From positions 10,257,510-10,321,509 of the forward strand of contig CM068315.1 of NCBI GenBank assembly GCA_034766995.1: a stretch of 64,000 bases of DNA, written 5' to 3'. The notes under the pieces are model-generated. The model did not search any database. It saw only the letters and a list, made by a program, of their open reading frames with translations, and had not been told where the DNA came from. Both the position numbers and the translations under genes were made by a program. This DNA is from Acanthacorydalis orientalis (Eukaryota; Arthropoda; Insecta; Megaloptera; Corydalidae). Below, piece after piece: positions 27,111 to 41,850 of this stretch (the stretch's first letter is position 1; each line of letters starts with the position of its first letter).

Positions 27111-27591
27111 GATCGACTTGAATATCTTATCTTTGAACATTTGCTCTATTTACTGTTGATTTATAATCAGTTCCCGTTTTTTTTTACATGTCATCTTCGT
27201 TTGTATGTTATATTTGCAAGAATTCTAACCTTATCTGAATTACATAGCTGATTAAAAGCAAAGAAAACATTTCATATGATAAATATTTTATCCGTAAACT
27301 TACAAATATATGTGATATATATATTAACATTTTTTATATATTTAAATTAGAACTTATAAATACCAAAACTATTTTCTTTCTCTATCTTCTTTGTATCCAA
27401 ATTCAATTAAAATTTCCATAATCTACAAGAACTCTTACTTAAAATAGCTATCATTCAAAACATAATTAGCTCGACTTTCACTATTTAAAAGTATAGTTCG
27501 ACAATTTTGGAATTAGATATCTATTTGTATGTGAATTATAAATATATATGATTCACACACCCATATATATATATATATATATAATTTATAC

Positions 27592-27629
<38 letters not shown>

Positions 27630-27964
27630 CAATACAATCGTCATAAATAAAAACATAACTAATAATTTAATTTATGTTTTCTCTAATTACTTAATTCTTT
27701 ATTTTTTTATAAACTATATATATATATATGTACATTAATAAAATTTGTGCAAAAAATGAACATTTTTTTAAAATTATCCTTTAATGTTCTTATTTACTAA
27801 TTAATATATTCTTTTAAATGTGTATATTAAAACTCTATGAATTTCAAACATTGTATTCGGATATTAATTAAAAGTGAGTTTTTAATAAATAAAGAATCTG
27901 GGAACTTCCATTTTTCTATTTAGTTTTTTAAAGAGCGAAGCTAAAGGTTTTTTGAAGAAATAAA

Positions 27965-28007
<43 letters not shown>

Positions 28008-28941
28008 CACTTAACTAAACAGTCAATAACGACACTACCAAAGGAAATATCAGGAGACCATCACAAGCTGTTAACTATATTATGATCAGCATAATAACAC
28101 GAAAAGATCCAATTTGTCTAGCACGTCACTTATATTGAACATAGTTAATATAATGACCATAAACTCATTTCGAATCAAATCAAATTAAATACTTAGTTTG
28201 AAAACAATTAAGTCCTACAGTATCTTAACAGGTTTTTATTAAAAAGCACAATACATTTAAACTATCTTCAATATCATAAAAAACAAATAAGTAAAAATTA
28301 AATTTTTAGTCATTAAAAGAATTTATATTCAACAGATATTGCTTCCCTTGTCTTAAAACTGATAAGGTAGATTTCATTTTATTTTAAGAAAATTTAGATA
28401 GACTACAAAATAAAAAAGTATTTTAGTAAAATTAAAAATGATATTGTACATAGAAATTACTCCTATCAGCAAATATAATTTTATTAAAATTATATAACAA
28501 TTAGTAGTATTTTTCTAGCATTACAATTATAAAATCCGTTACTAATTGTGAGCCTCCATAATACTTGGTCTCTTGATATTCAAATAATCAAAAAACAAAT
28601 CATATTTTTGTTAAGCAAGTATATTTTATCATAATCCAATAAAATGCGCTATGAAGTTATTTAAAGCCTTCATAATGAAGTTATTAATAAAAGAAACATA
28701 TATAAAAATATATGAATCAAAAATAACTTTCAAGATAAAATTTAAATATATCCAGTTCTTTTTTGTATGAATTCTTATTCTTATTATTATCATAAAGATT
28801 GCTCTCTTCATTTTAAAATAAATCCTGGAGTATTCCTTTTCTAAATTTGTACACATTGTCGAATTACACAAATAAATCGAAATAATCAAAAAAGGGAATA
28901 CAATCATTTCAGTTAAAAAATGTTAAGAAATATTTATGTTA

Positions 28942-28992
28942 TACACACACACACATATATATATATACATATATACATATATATATATATAC

Positions 28993-29038
<46 letters not shown>
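28942..29038. repeat. Compound (CA)n(TA)n..(TG)n(TA)n array
   Basis: CACACACACACA is followed by TA units with two TACATATATACAT interruptions, then CATGTGTGTA and a pure (TA)n tail. The CA run and the later TG run are complementary, so the left half can fold back. Confidence 0.9.
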
Positions 29039-29040
<2 letters not shown>

Positions 29041-29668
29041 AAATATCATGGTAATTGATTGGTTATCTTGCAGAATAAACTTAAAAATATGTTTATCTTT
29101 TTCATTCTAAATCGAAATAAATATTTGAATACTACTGAAAAAATAAAATTACATTATATGTAAAAAAAGTATTTCATCACGAACGAGAGAATTTTATAAT
29201 TTATTTAATGCTTTTTAACAAAAAGTCCCAATCACAATAAAATACAACCTAATCTATACAACACGATTTTAACCAATCATAAATTTAAACATGTATAGTG
29301 GAATTGAATTTGTATGAGTGCTTACACGTGCATGATTTAAGTTTCTTTTGGGAATGAATTATGTTTTTCACAGAAATTTAATTTAAAATCATGTCTTAAT
29401 GTTTTTCCTCTTCAGTTCAGCTAAAAAGCAATACTATAGTAGATATATATATATATATATATATATGCATGTATGTATATTTTATTCATTTATTTACTTT
29501 AAAATGCATGACTTTAATTAAACCTTGTATTCCTCTTAATTACTTCAAGAAATTAGTTCGTCACTTATCTACTCTTGTGCATAGAAACATCAAATGTTTT
29601 TGAGATTAAGGCATATCCACAAAGAGATCTGTCCGTTGTCGTATTCCCTTTCATCTACTTTTGAGATT

Positions 29669-29720
<52 letters not shown>

Positions 29721-30313
29721 ACTTAGTTGTTAATTATTTTACATGCAGGCCTAAAATAATATTTGAAATTAATGTAATTTCATCCGTAAAAGTATGGGGA
29801 GTTAACTTTTAGTGTGATTGTAAAAAAGCATGCAAAAAATTAAGATTAAATAAATATTATATGAAAAAAATACTTATTTTTTTATGTTTTCAACCGAATG
29901 GAAGACGAGTGAAATAAATATTGAAAAAAATACTTTTGTACATTTGATTTCGTCGAAGATAAAAATAATAAAAAAGAAATTATTAGAATATTTTTTATAG
30001 TCTTTTAAATTTTATGACATAAAACATTTATATTTTTTTATTACAACAATATATCTATTTACGGTTTTTATATAACTAAACATACTCGTGTATGAATTGT
30101 AAAAGTTATAAAATATATTTTAAAATTAAGAAGTGTTTTTGTCAGGAATTTATTTTAAACTCACGCCATTTGTAACTAAAGTAATAAAAGTAAACATAAA
30201 TATGCATATTTTTAATTTATATACCACATTAGATTTATATTTATTTTGTTTTAAAATAAAACACTTCTTTATATTATCGGAACTGATTAATTTTGTTAAT
30301 TTTTTTTTTATAT

Positions 30314-30397
30314 ATCTAAAATATTTGATCTAAATAGATCAAAAATCTAAATACCTAAATAGATAATAATCTAAATAGATCAATATAAGATCTAAAT
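30314..30397. repeat. Minisatellite with CTAAATAGAT units
   Basis: Five or so degenerate copies of ATCTAAATAGATCA or ATCTAAATA- lie in tandem. Units such as GATCTAAATAGATC are palindromic at their ends. No function is evident. Confidence 0.7.
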
Positions 30398-32051
30398 ATT
30401 TTCAAAAAAAATGCATATATGGACATCTCTTTTTTTAATTTCTTGAATGTTTTTTTTTCGACAAATTCCGTCAATAAATGTACCATTTATTTAAAAAAAT
30501 CGCTTCAGTATCACTTATATTTTCATAGAAAATAAATTCTGAATTTAAATCTTTTTTTCCATGCCTCTAAGTAGGTGTAGTCATTTAAAAGTTTGATCTG
30601 TATCTAAATCTGAGTGACAATTATACGATTTTCTTTATAATAAGCTTAAATCAAATAAAAACCTTAGTAAATTTCCAATATTTTTAATATAAATAACATT
30701 TCAAAATCACTTTATTTTTTAAGAATTAAATAATGAACTTATTTCATCAGAACAATTATAAGAAATTGAATTTTTACATTTCTACATTTCCAATACAGTT
30801 TTATACAAAATACGAGTATGTCGTTTAATTTTTCTAAGTATTTTTTGTTTCACTTTCATTTAAAGAATTTAAAAAATAATCTTTGAAAAGAGTACAATCG
30901 TAACGCATCAAACATTTTACATGATATTTGTATACGAGTTGTTCTTAAAAGCGTTCAAAAAAGTCTTTTCTTTCATATAATAAACAAAAATGTTTTACAT
31001 CGAACAATAATAAAAAACAATTACAAAATAACATTGAAGACTCTTTGAAAACATCAAAAGACGCTTTCACAAAAGACGTTAAAATAAACCTCATTGAATG
31101 CTTGTGCTTTTTTCGTTGTAACAAGAGAGAACCCTTCTGCTAGCTTTAATCATGTCAGGTAATTAACGATTACTATCTTTCTCGTGATTTACATACTGAT
31201 ATAATTTATTCCGTATAATATTCCGTGCATCTCGTGGAAGTGAATTATTCATATAAAATGTTGACTGTATTGCATTTTAATTGATTTCAATCCGATAAGA
31301 CGATCTTTATAATGGTTTTTTTTTACTTAACATTTTCTTTTTGAAACGAAACATAATTTATTTACACGATTTATTTCTTTTTCTTTTATAAAAGACGTAT
31401 TCGTCTAAATAATTCAATCTGTGAAATTACGAAAGTAGGTCTCTGTTGAAATTCTTTTTCGTATACAAATTATATTCTGTAACTCTGAATATTTCGTACT
31501 TTTTTCTGTAAATTTAATATATTTTTTTTAATGTTTTATGTAGTGTGACATGGAATTGTATATTTTCAATTTCAAATACTTTTCAAAACCCTTTTCATTC
31601 TATTTCTTCTCTTTTCAGTGCATATAAATCATAAATGCATGTGATTTTTTGACATACACATTTCATGTTTATTTCTTTTAATAAGCCGTATTTTGACTAA
31701 TGTCAACTTTCTACAAAAAATATATCATACGCTTATCATACTTACTGATGAAATATTCTATACGAATAAAATTCAAAGTAGAATATTTCCCCTATAAATC
31801 TTATATATGCATTTCCAAATCCGTTGAATATACTAAAATGCAGACTAATGTTCAAAATATGCACTATTACCACATATAAAATAGAATTTATTCTATTTTA
31901 TATATCATAAGAGTCATAAAAAGAAATATTTAGTAAATATATTCAAGAGAGTTGTCAGTATTCACTAAAGAAATATTTGATGTTTCGTACTATAAACACT
32001 ATAATAAATATAAAAACTTTAATCTAATTTATTTATATTAAAATAAATAAT

Positions 32052-32101
<50 letters not shown>

Positions 32102-32185
32102 TGCGTATATAATTAGTATATATTTATAAATAAATATATAGTATATATTTATTTTTATATAATATTATATATATATATATATATA

Positions 32186-33001
32186 CACGAGAGTCGTTTA
32201 ATAAGTATTGAAAAAATCTAGGTAGATATTGTTTTTTGAAAAAAATCGATATTATTTCTCAACATAATCTCCGTTGAGGACTATACATTTGATCTAGCAA
32301 GTCTGCATAATACTCACTTATGGTGGCGATGACATCGTCAGTCGATGAAAATTTCTTCCCACCGAGCCTAATTTTCAAGTTTTTGGGGAAGAAGAGATCA
32401 TACGGGGTTAAGTCCGGTGAAAAGAGTGGATGAGGAATCAATTCAAAGCTTAATTCCTGCAATTTTGCTATTACGAATGTAGATTTGTGAGACAGTGCGT
32501 TTTCCTGGTGAAAGAACACTATTTTGTGCGTCAATCTAGGCATTTTTTTTCAGCTCTTCTTTCAAATCGTCCAATAACGTTACATAATATGCTACGTTAT
32601 TATTTTTCCCATCGTTAAGTATTCGATCAAGATGATTACTTAGAAATCGCAAAAAAACAGTGGACATCACCTTCCCAGCCGACAAAACGGTCTTTGCCTT
32701 CTTCGGTATACTTTCACCAGTCGTTGTCCACTCTATTTATTGTTGCTTCGACTCAGGTGTATAGTGGTGGATCCATTTCAATATTCACGGTGACGAATCG
32801 AAGCAAAAAGACTGCTCGTTTTTTTTAATTTTTGCAGCAACTGCTATAATACTTGCTTCAAATATCTGTAGAACGTGAATAACGCCTAGTTTCTGGCTGA
32901 AATATCGCCTATACTAGTCTGAAAAGTGACACTTGATATCCGTGACGTTACCAAATGAATTATGGCGCCAAATCATAGAAATTTCTTATCAAACAATCCA
33001 C

Positions 33002-33003
<2 letters not shown>
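32186..33003 (-). mobile_element. Mariner deletion derivative, family B copy 1
   Basis: The terminal repeats are ACGAGAGTCGTTTAATAAG on the left and, read inverted, ACGTGGATTGTTTGATAAG on the right. The element is about 820 bp against 1.3 kb for a full mariner. It encodes the catalytic part of a transposase on the minus strand but not the N-terminal helix-turn-helix region. (TA)n runs touch both ends (about 32,160-32,184 and 33,003-33,035), so it sits inside a TA array, which fits mariner's TA target. Its closest relative here is 54,066-54,880. Confidence 0.85.
32259..32800 (-). pseudogene. Mariner (DD34D) transposase catalytic-domain remnant, copy 1
   Basis: On the minus strand the order is WIHHYTPESKQQ, then KAKTVLSAGKVM, LNDGKNNN, AYYVTLLDDLKEELKKK and FFHQENALSHKS. 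It ends with IPHPLFSPDLTPYDLFF, GGKKFSST and YYADLL, as in mariner. Thirty-four residues separate the second and third catalytic positions, the DD34D spacing. The first Asp lies in a damaged stretch near 32,790, where the usual GDETW is lost. The second position is Glu instead of Asp (HQEN). The third Asp (YDLFF) is kept. A stop lies in the SKQQ/WT segment. It is inactive. Confidence 0.85.
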
Positions 33004-33035
<32 letters not shown>

Positions 33036-33699
33036 GCATATAAGGAAATACAATTTCTGTTGTTCTAATGTATATAATAATAAAACGTTAAATTTTAAAT
33101 GTCCATTTCCTGGGTATACTTCCTGTATAGAGCACTACAAAGAAGCACACGAAATATATTGCATATTAAATAGCAATATTAAAAGTATAAATGGTAATAA
33201 TGTCAGTCACGCGAATATGAAACCTGAGTTTATTATTGATACGCAGATACATTTTTCAGATATGGATTATATTTTGTGACCTGTTAACAGTTATGAAATA
33301 AAACTGGTTTAAAGTAAAAAAAATACCCTTATTACTTTGTCCGATGTGTTAGAATTTGAAATAGGTTTTTTTATCAAGTTTTTACTTTGAATTAATTGTA
33401 AAGGTACAGTTGTTACTTGTATTCACGTACCCACACCAATAAAAAACTTACAAAAAGTCTTTCAAGTTGATTAAAGTGATTGAGAAAACCATTCCATTTA
33501 AAATCGTGTCAAGAATTATATTAAGCCAGGAGGACAAATACAATTAAGTAAATTCTGTACAAATTGTTTACATTCTTATCAAAAATGTTTTTAAGATATT
33601 AAAAAAAGTATATTTATATAATTTTAATTATCTGTAGTACACTTTTATTATTTCATTTTTTTATTTCTAGTGAAAACTTTTTTTTCCAAAAAGATAAAA

Positions 33700-33800
33700 T
33701 TGTAACTAAAACTAACTAACAACTAACAATATTGGAAATAAACATTGGAACTAACAATATCGGAACTAATAATTGTAACTAAAACTAACAATATTGGTAG
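33700..33800. repeat. Minisatellite with AACTAACAATATTGG units
   Basis: AACTAACAATATTGG appears at 33,721-33,735, with a one-base variant near 33,759 and again at 33,783-33,797. TGTAACTAAAACTAAC occurs at both ends. It looks like local tandem duplication with decay. Confidence 0.7.
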
Positions 33801-34124
33801 CAACAACATATCGTAAACCTATCTACTAAATATATTGAAAATATTTTATATTCACTCTCAAATTATTTTTTTAATATTTTAAGAATATAAAATGAGAAAA
33901 ATTAATATACACACTTTTATGATTGAGCACTTTATAATCAATTTCATTGATTAAAATTTTATTTCTTTAACAGTATATGTTATTAAGTAAATAATTAAAT
34001 AGTAATAATTTTATAAGATATACTGGATGAAAAATTTAAACTTCAAACAATATATATATATATATTATATAGGAACAGTAGAAACTAAAACAGACTTTCG
34101 TACAACTAAATGTTTTATATAATA

Positions 34125-34125
<1 letters not shown>

Positions 34126-34167
<42 letters not shown>

Positions 34168-34175
34168 TGTATATA

Positions 34176-34231
<56 letters not shown>
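34126..34231. repeat. Interrupted (TA)n microsatellite
   Basis: TA runs are separated by TTAGTG and by TATTATAT. A shorter TA array at about 34,051-34,066 lies 60 bp upstream. Confidence 0.92.
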
Positions 34232-34233
<2 letters not shown>

Positions 34234-35507
34234 CTTTCTTATGAACTTCAGTTTTTCGATGACTATGATGAATGTGTTTAAGTAAAATCTTACATGTCTA
34301 GACGTATTTAAACTCGTTCCATTGTCTAAGTTATTTCTAGTAGGAATTTAAAATTTGTCATGTTTTTGTCACTAGTCTAGTTTTACTATCTGACGTAGTC
34401 AAGTTTATAGTATTTTAAGAAACTGATCATTACATGTTCAATTTCAAAGTATTTCTCGGTTTCATTCAGAAAATCAATATTTAGTAGACTGAAAACTCCA
34501 TTATCTTGTATCATTTAAAACAATACTAAAAACTAGGCATCCGTTTTTTCCGGTTTAAATTTCAAGAAAAACTACATGAAATGTGTATTACTTACTAAAT
34601 GTAAATTGTGTGGTTAAATACATTAACATAATTAATGTTATACGACTCACTAAAAGTAACTAACATTAAGTAATAGTAAATAAATGAATCAAATAATTTA
34701 ATTTCTCAACTTAAGTGAAATAAATTAAAGAATGTTTCAAACAATTTCACAGATAAATATTTCATATATATTATCTTTACAAGTAAGAAAGTAAACAGAT
34801 TTATCATAACATAGTTTGAATCTGACATTTTATATAAACATATTTACATTTGCTTTTAATAAATGAGAAAGAGACATTATTTATATATCATTTTTATATT
34901 AATGTAAACTGTGAATAAATAATAAAAAATGATGTTTCAAAATTTTTATGTTCACATTTCTCGAATGAACTTTTTTATAGGTAATTTAATTCTACTCATA
35001 TTTATATAGAATAATGTTATAACTAGATTTATTATAATCTTTTTTTAAGAAAATGAGACGTATTGTTTATGATTTAGTATATAATTTTATATTTTGTCTT
35101 CTACAGAATTTTTTCAATTTATTAAATGTACATGTTCAAGTTTTATTTCAGTAATTTCTCTTTAATTTTTTTAACAAATATATATTTATAAAATATGGAA
35201 ATGTAGAATGCAAATATAAGAAAAAAGTGTAAATAAGCATTATATTATTTACAATTTACATTCTTCATTTAAATATTATTCACTCTACTTTTACATTCAT
35301 ATATCAGCTGTTTCTAAATATTGATAAAGGATGTAAAATTATACTAGTGATAAAAACAACTGATTTTAAAATCAGACTATTAACCAGTCAAGCAATGAAA
35401 CGAGTTGAATACACGTCCAGACATGCAATAACTTGTCAATATACATTCATCATACTCATGTTTCCATGAAGTGAACTTCATACATTATGAAAGTTCAAAC
35501 TCTAAAC

Positions 35508-35549
<42 letters not shown>

Positions 35550-36204
35550 CCAACATTTTTTCAAACAAATAATCAAACTTCTACATGGTCCTTAAATACA
35601 GATTAAATCGTTTATTTTTATAATATTAAGTAATTTTTATATAATAATTAAAACAAAGTATACAATAATTTAAAACATAATTATTGCAAGGTGTACTCTT
35701 ATCAAGAATTGCAAAAATATTAAAGTTTTTTTAATTTTCATTACTGTATACTTATCATGTTTACAAGTACATTTAAAATTATTTATCTCATTTTGTTTAA
35801 GGATTTGTGAAGTTAAATTTGTATTTTTAATTTTATTTACGGTACTCCTGAATTTTATATTAAATTGATAATTGTTTAATTAATTTAGATAAATTTTACA
35901 ACTAATTTAGATTAATACTTTGTTAATTTATTTTTTTTAATATATAAAGTCATTTTTTATTTGTGAAAGTTTCGCTATATATTACAGAAATGGTAAAGAA
36001 ATTTCCAGTACTAAACAATTTTACACAGAAATAAAGTTAACAACAGATAACGAACAGTTCCATACTTAAAATATTTTTATCATTTATATTTCTATGAATG
36101 TTAATTTTAGTTCATTATGATTCCAGTTATTTATATTATTTTTCCCTAAATATTTGAATATATTATTTTTTCAAAATAGTTTAAAATAAATTTAGAAAGA
36201 TTAT

Positions 36205-36205
36205 G

Positions 36206-36270
<65 letters not shown>

Positions 36271-36282
36271 TTGTATATATAT
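36205..36282. repeat. Compound (TA)n(TG)n microsatellite
   Basis: About 22 TA units lead into about 10 TG units and then a short TA run. Mixed alternating purine-pyrimidine tracts of this kind are prone to slippage and to unusual helix forms. Confidence 0.93.
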
Positions 36283-38270
36283 CGTATGGTAAGAATGATT
36301 ATTTTATATATCTCATAGTATCTACATGTTTATTGAAATATATTAATATTGTTTTAAATTAAACTAAAGTATCAATAAAAATGTATTGTAATGTAATTTT
36401 CTAATAAACCTATTTAAAGTAGTAAAATATTGAAAAATATTTTTTATAAAGAAAATCCTTCCATTAGCAGTCAAATAAAAAAATTTCACAATCAATACAT
36501 ACTTTGATCTATAACACTTTATTAGTCGAATTATCAATTTGCCTTGGGTACCAATTTCCCCAAAGATTTTCAAATGCATTTAAAATAACTCAGTTGTTCT
36601 ACAATAACATTCCAAAAATCATTTAAAGTTACTTTAATCTATATAAATACAGTGGCACAGATCTCAATTCGTTATAGACAATAAATAACAATAAAAACTG
36701 CTTACACTTCATTTTCAAATGTTCGTTAAATAATGAAATATAAACAATTAAACATTAATCATATAATATGAATTATTATTTATATTGTACATAATAATAT
36801 TGGATTATCGAATTTATTAATTGCATTATACAAAATAATTTTAAATATTATTACAACATGAAACAGACAAAAAATACCTCAATTACGAAAAATATACTTC
36901 ATAACAACTAGTTAAAAAAATACTCATTCCATATTTTGTAATTTTTAATTATATAATGTGGTATTTGAGTCTGTATAACCGATCGTAAAAATAAATATCA
37001 AAATGAGTAATGAAATTTCATAACAAAAAATTGATTTAATATATATATATATAATATTTTTCCTGTGATGTTTCTCTTCCTCTTTCTATTCATGAGCATT
37101 CGATGTTCTCAAATGATTTTAATTTTTTTCTTAATATAATTCGAAAGCTTATGCTACAATAAATTATTTTTCAGAATAATGTAATCTTCATTTCATTTTA
37201 ATACATAAATTTTGCTCCTTAAATTTGAGATAAAAGTGAGTTTTTTTTGTATATTAAATATTGTATCTAGAAAGGAAAATAAAAAAAACATGTAACATTT
37301 TGTATTTTCCTTATTACTGAAAACGTATAAGACTTGAAATTTGGAAAAAAGTTACTGAAATTTTTCGAAATATGAACCAGCTTTTGCAAAAGATATCAAT
37401 AACTGAACGAAAGTCTTAGCTCTGGTTCAATAAACTTATATCAATAAAAATTGATATAAATCTAGAACGTAAATCAGAAGATCACTGAAAAAAGGAAATC
37501 AATTATTAAGAATTTGTGATTTTTTTAAAAAAATAGGAACATACAAAAAAACCTCTGTTTTCAACTATTTGAATAAGATTCGAGAGAAAAACAATCAAGT
37601 TAATACAAATATGAATTGAATGAACGTCGAACTTAATTCTTTTCCACTTTCATTTTAAACAATTAAACATTAATTATGAAATTTAAATAAATTGTGATGT
37701 GTAGCGAATAGATAATTCTGTACATTAAATCAGAAATTGATCTCTATTATAACTTCACTATGATTAGGCGTCAAGACAAAGCTTAAAGGCAAAATTTTAC
37801 TAAAATATGATAAAGGGCACTATTTGTCTGCCTCAAATATTATTTATCTGGTGAAGTTCACCGTCACCAATATCAATCACATCAGAGAAATATTATTATT
37901 ATCTGGAAATAATTTTTCAAAAATTTCACGGGAAAAAAAGAGTTTTAGTTAATTAAAATGAACCTATTCTTTTCATAACAACGACTATCTATACATATCA
38001 AAAATTGACGAGCACAATAGTAGGTTGCATTTCATTTATATTATCCCACAGACCTATCACCAAATTATTACCTTTTTAGTACTTACATAATTTTTTTCAC
38101 GTTAAATCATTTTAGTTTCAGGCAACTACGAAAAAAGCCTTCAAATAGTTTATTAATTCCAATACTCCAATTTCTATATTAGCGAATTAAACAGCATAAT
38201 TATTTGCCGATAAACTTAGTTAATGTATTAGTAATTTCAAATAATTAATATGACTTTTATATTCGAAACA

Positions 38271-38444
<174 letters not shown>

Positions 38445-38805
38445 ATTATTATAAAAGTGAATATGAAAAATTATAATAAAATAAAACTTAATTTTAATTA
38501 ATACTGTAAATATTTATTTTATGTGTTCCTAATTTAAATAAACCATATCATAAACCATATAGACTACAAATAGTTATTATTCAAATGAGCTCATATTGGT
38601 TTTTGAATAAATATAAACTTAGCAATATTTATGCGAATGAATTTAAAAACTGACAAATAATATAAATTTTAAATAGTACATCAATTATTCATGTATATTT
38701 TCAATGTATTGATTTTATTCAATGCAGAATAACATATACACTCATGAAAATTGATATACGTACACAAACCAATATTATTCTTGTTTGACTAAACATACAA
38801 CATAC

Positions 38806-38854
<49 letters not shown>

Positions 38855-38874
38855 TATGTATGTATACATTATAT

Positions 38875-38929
<55 letters not shown>

Positions 38930-39247
38930 AATATATAACTAATTAACTTCTAATAAGATTGCGATATGTAATAAGTTTAATATTTGACTGACAAGGATGT
39001 ATCTTTATTGTATTAATCATCATGTTTTCGTTGTTCGAGCCTTCTTCAATTTCCTGAAGCTAAAATTGAACACATTAATTTCCTCTTAGTAAATTTTAAG
39101 ACTTGAATAAATTCAAAAATGAAATTTGTATTTGAAATATAATGTAAAATATGTTAAGGGAAATTAACAAACTGTTTATTAAATGTAAAACATATATTTT
39201 TCATTTTTATTCACGATTCTACTAGAACTATACAATGTTATCCTAAT

Positions 39248-39822
39248 GTTAGATTGGTACAAAAATAATTGCGGTTTATGTCGTTTAAATTCATATACAT
39301 TTTCCTCTTTTTTGATTTTCCCATCTGTTTCAAGTGATCTAGAACTCTTGGATGACTAAGACCTAGCTTTTGTCTAAGCTCTCGAATTGTTATGCGTGGT
39401 TATGATTCAACGTACGCTTTCAGTTAATAGTTATGAACTGAAGAAGGATGCCCGCGACCTTCTTCATCTTCAAGATTTTTATCCTCAACACGATATTTTT
39501 GGAACCATCATTGCATCATACGTTCCTTAACACTATCCACAACAAAAGCATCGTTTAGTTTATGAGCAGTTTTTACTACCTTACCACTCGTTTTGAACTC
39601 GTATAAAAATTGCTCTTATTTGCTTCTTTTCAATCTTTAATTTAAAAGCCCAATTTTAAAAAAATAATAATAAAACCAAAGCCGATGTTGTCAAAATACA
39701 GACCTAAAAATGCACTTTAAGATTATATTAACATGAACAGGATGAAATGACAATTTCATTGAAGAAAATAAGGGTTGAATTCAGAAAAAACCGCAATTAT
39801 TATAACACACACACCAACCTAA
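39248..39822 (-). mobile_element. Mariner deletion derivative, family A copy 4 (longest)
   Basis: The ends are TTAGATTGGTACAAAAATAA and, inverted, TTATTATAACAC..ACCAACCTAA, with TA beyond the right end. Read on the minus strand it has the 5' untranslated region, a KKQIRA-like start, a segment matching the WWFQKYRVED block that copies 1 and 3 lack, then LEDEEG and the helix-turn-helix with LSHPRVLDHLKQMGKSKK. The 3' end follows directly. It is the most complete family A copy and the best template for the ancestral short form. Frameshifts and a stop disable it. Confidence 0.83.
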
Positions 39823-40977
39823 TATATAAATACATTTAGAGTGTATTTCTTAATTATTCTTATTAAATAATTGTTAAAAAACTAATTTAAATTTTAAAGT
39901 TAATAAGATATTTAATAAGGTCGAAACTTTGTAATTTTAGAAAAAAAAAGAAAAATTATACTAATAGAAGGATAAAAATGATGACTAAGAATTTGTATTC
40001 AATATTTTTAATTCGCTTGAATTATTTAGGTTATTTTTTAATTCTAATTTTAATATATAATTCATACTTGTTTCAATAGAATTCTTAACTCCATACTTGA
40101 ATAGTATCTTCTTGAATAAAATACATAGAAAATAAAAGCTCAAGAGAAGTATTCATGGTTCAACAAAATAATAATAAGTGCACAAAAAAAATGCTGATTG
40201 AATTCCTTGTTATAAAAATATGAACGTTATTTTGATAAATATAGAGGAATAAGATCAAATTGATTATTTTACAAAAAACATTAAATCGGTTTATTTTTCA
40301 TGAACTATGCAACTAGTTCATTTTAATAATCTTATAATAATTTATCGATGTTCAAAATATCCAATGGTACTTTATTTTTCCAACAGACTATTAAAGACAA
40401 GAATGTCATACGACTTTTCTTAGAAATATTTAAAATGGATATTGTATCTTCATTATGTTAATTTTTATTTTTAATTTGAAATTAAATTGATTTCAAATTA
40501 TTCTATTTTCAATTAAAAAAACTCAAATTATTTCAAATTTTTAAAATGAATGTTCAGACAATTGTTTTGTTTTTATGTCTGTGATACTGTAATTTATTTT
40601 CCTGATGGTTACCTGGTAGCTATCTACAGTGATTTGTAAATAACACAAGAACCAAAACATGGTCATTAAATACAAAAACTCTTGTGATTTATAAAGACCA
40701 AGACCACTTAAGCAATATATTGTAAAAAATAATTAATCTATGTAAAAACAAAGATATCTAAATAACAAAAAGTACTAAAGGTAAAACTGATTTCCTTGAC
40801 TGTTTTTAACTCTTTCTCAAAAGTATTCTACAATCTTACATGCTATTTTTATTACCAACAATAATTTTATTTAATTTACGAATGTACATTTAATTGCGTC
40901 TAATACATTTTATGGATTCAATTTATGCACGTCTGAAAATATTATATTTTTCCAATAATAATATTAAAAAATATATA

Positions 40978-41050
40978 AAAATAATAGTGAATCACTTTTT
41001 ATTGAAAATAATAGTGAATATAAAAATAATAGTGAATCACTTTTTACTAA
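40978..41050. repeat. Short tandem repeat with ATAATAGTGAATCACTTTTT
   Basis: The block ATAATAGTGAATCACTTTTT occurs at 40,981 and again at 41,026, with a truncated ATAATAGTGAATA unit between. It is a recent local duplication. Confidence 0.8.
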
Positions 41051-41277
41051 AATTCTCAGATAACCACTTACTAGAATAGCAAAATAATAATTATACCTTA
41101 AGTATCATTTATATTGTTACATTAAATGAAAGTTGAAGAGTTAAAACATCTTCTGAAACAGGTTTCAGTTCAATACAAATAAAAAAATATATATCAAATG
41201 ATTCACGAGTTTATTACTCAAAAAAAAAACAGGAAAAGGAACAGAAAATTTTATTCTCTGTAACAAAGCAGACACAT

Positions 41278-41290
41278 ATATGTGTGTGTG

Positions 41291-41379
<89 letters not shown>

Positions 41380-41380
41380 G
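41278..41380. repeat. Compound (TG)n(TA)n microsatellite
   Basis: TGTGTGTGTG leads into TA units with TACATATATA and ATGTATAT interruptions, about 100 bp in all. Confidence 0.93.
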
Positions 41381-41755
41381 TACATATGTTATGCTATATC
41401 AAAGTTTGTACGAATCGCAAAAGTAATAAAATCGACGAATAATTGTTATATTTGATATAACGTTGCGTCTACATTTCCTGCTATTAGTAAAATTTATTGT
41501 TCTAAACAAAATGTTGTTTCATATAAAATTGAATTTTTGTCCACATCTCTCGTTGCTGCTGTTATAGCAATAGCAGCAATTTCAATTTGTACTGTACGTG
41601 TGCTCCCAATTAAAATTGACATTCCACAAATGAGAACTGACAGCGTACCATATAATTATTTATCATGCATGCATACGCATTTGTAATGAATAACCATTAC
41701 ATATATAATTGTTTATTATATAGCGAAATTTGTATTTAACATGCTGCTTTGTTTG

Positions 41756-41792
<37 letters not shown>

Positions 41793-41801
41793 CATATATA
41801 T

Positions 41802-41844
<43 letters not shown>

Positions 41845-41850
41845 TATGTA

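Larger units (their letters stand above)
27111..32185. other. AT-rich gene-free stretch
   Basis: No gene is seen. Arrays lie at 27,562-27,625, 27,971-28,006, 28,942-29,038, 29,443-29,466, 29,670-29,720, 32,054-32,097 and about 32,160-32,184. A short minisatellite is at 30,314-30,397. Frames at 28,629-28,907 and 30,133-30,333 are composition-driven. Confidence 0.65.
39823..41850. other. AT-rich gene-free stretch
   Basis: No gene is seen. There is a small tandem repeat at 40,978-41,050, a large compound array at 41,278-41,380, and a second at 41,759-41,842 that runs up to the left end of the next transposon relic. The 61-residue frame at 40,894-41,079 crosses the tandem repeat and has no family resemblance. 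Confidence 0.65.

Noticed and set aside
32962..33279. 105-codon frame with CPFPGYTSC..H..H resembling a zinc finger
   Set aside because: The Cys and His spacing does not fit a C2H2 finger. The frame starts inside a mariner relic and crosses a TA array.
33700..33800. CRISPR-like spaced repeats
   Set aside because: Units are tandem and degenerate without unique spacers of constant length, and the DNA is eukaryotic in character.
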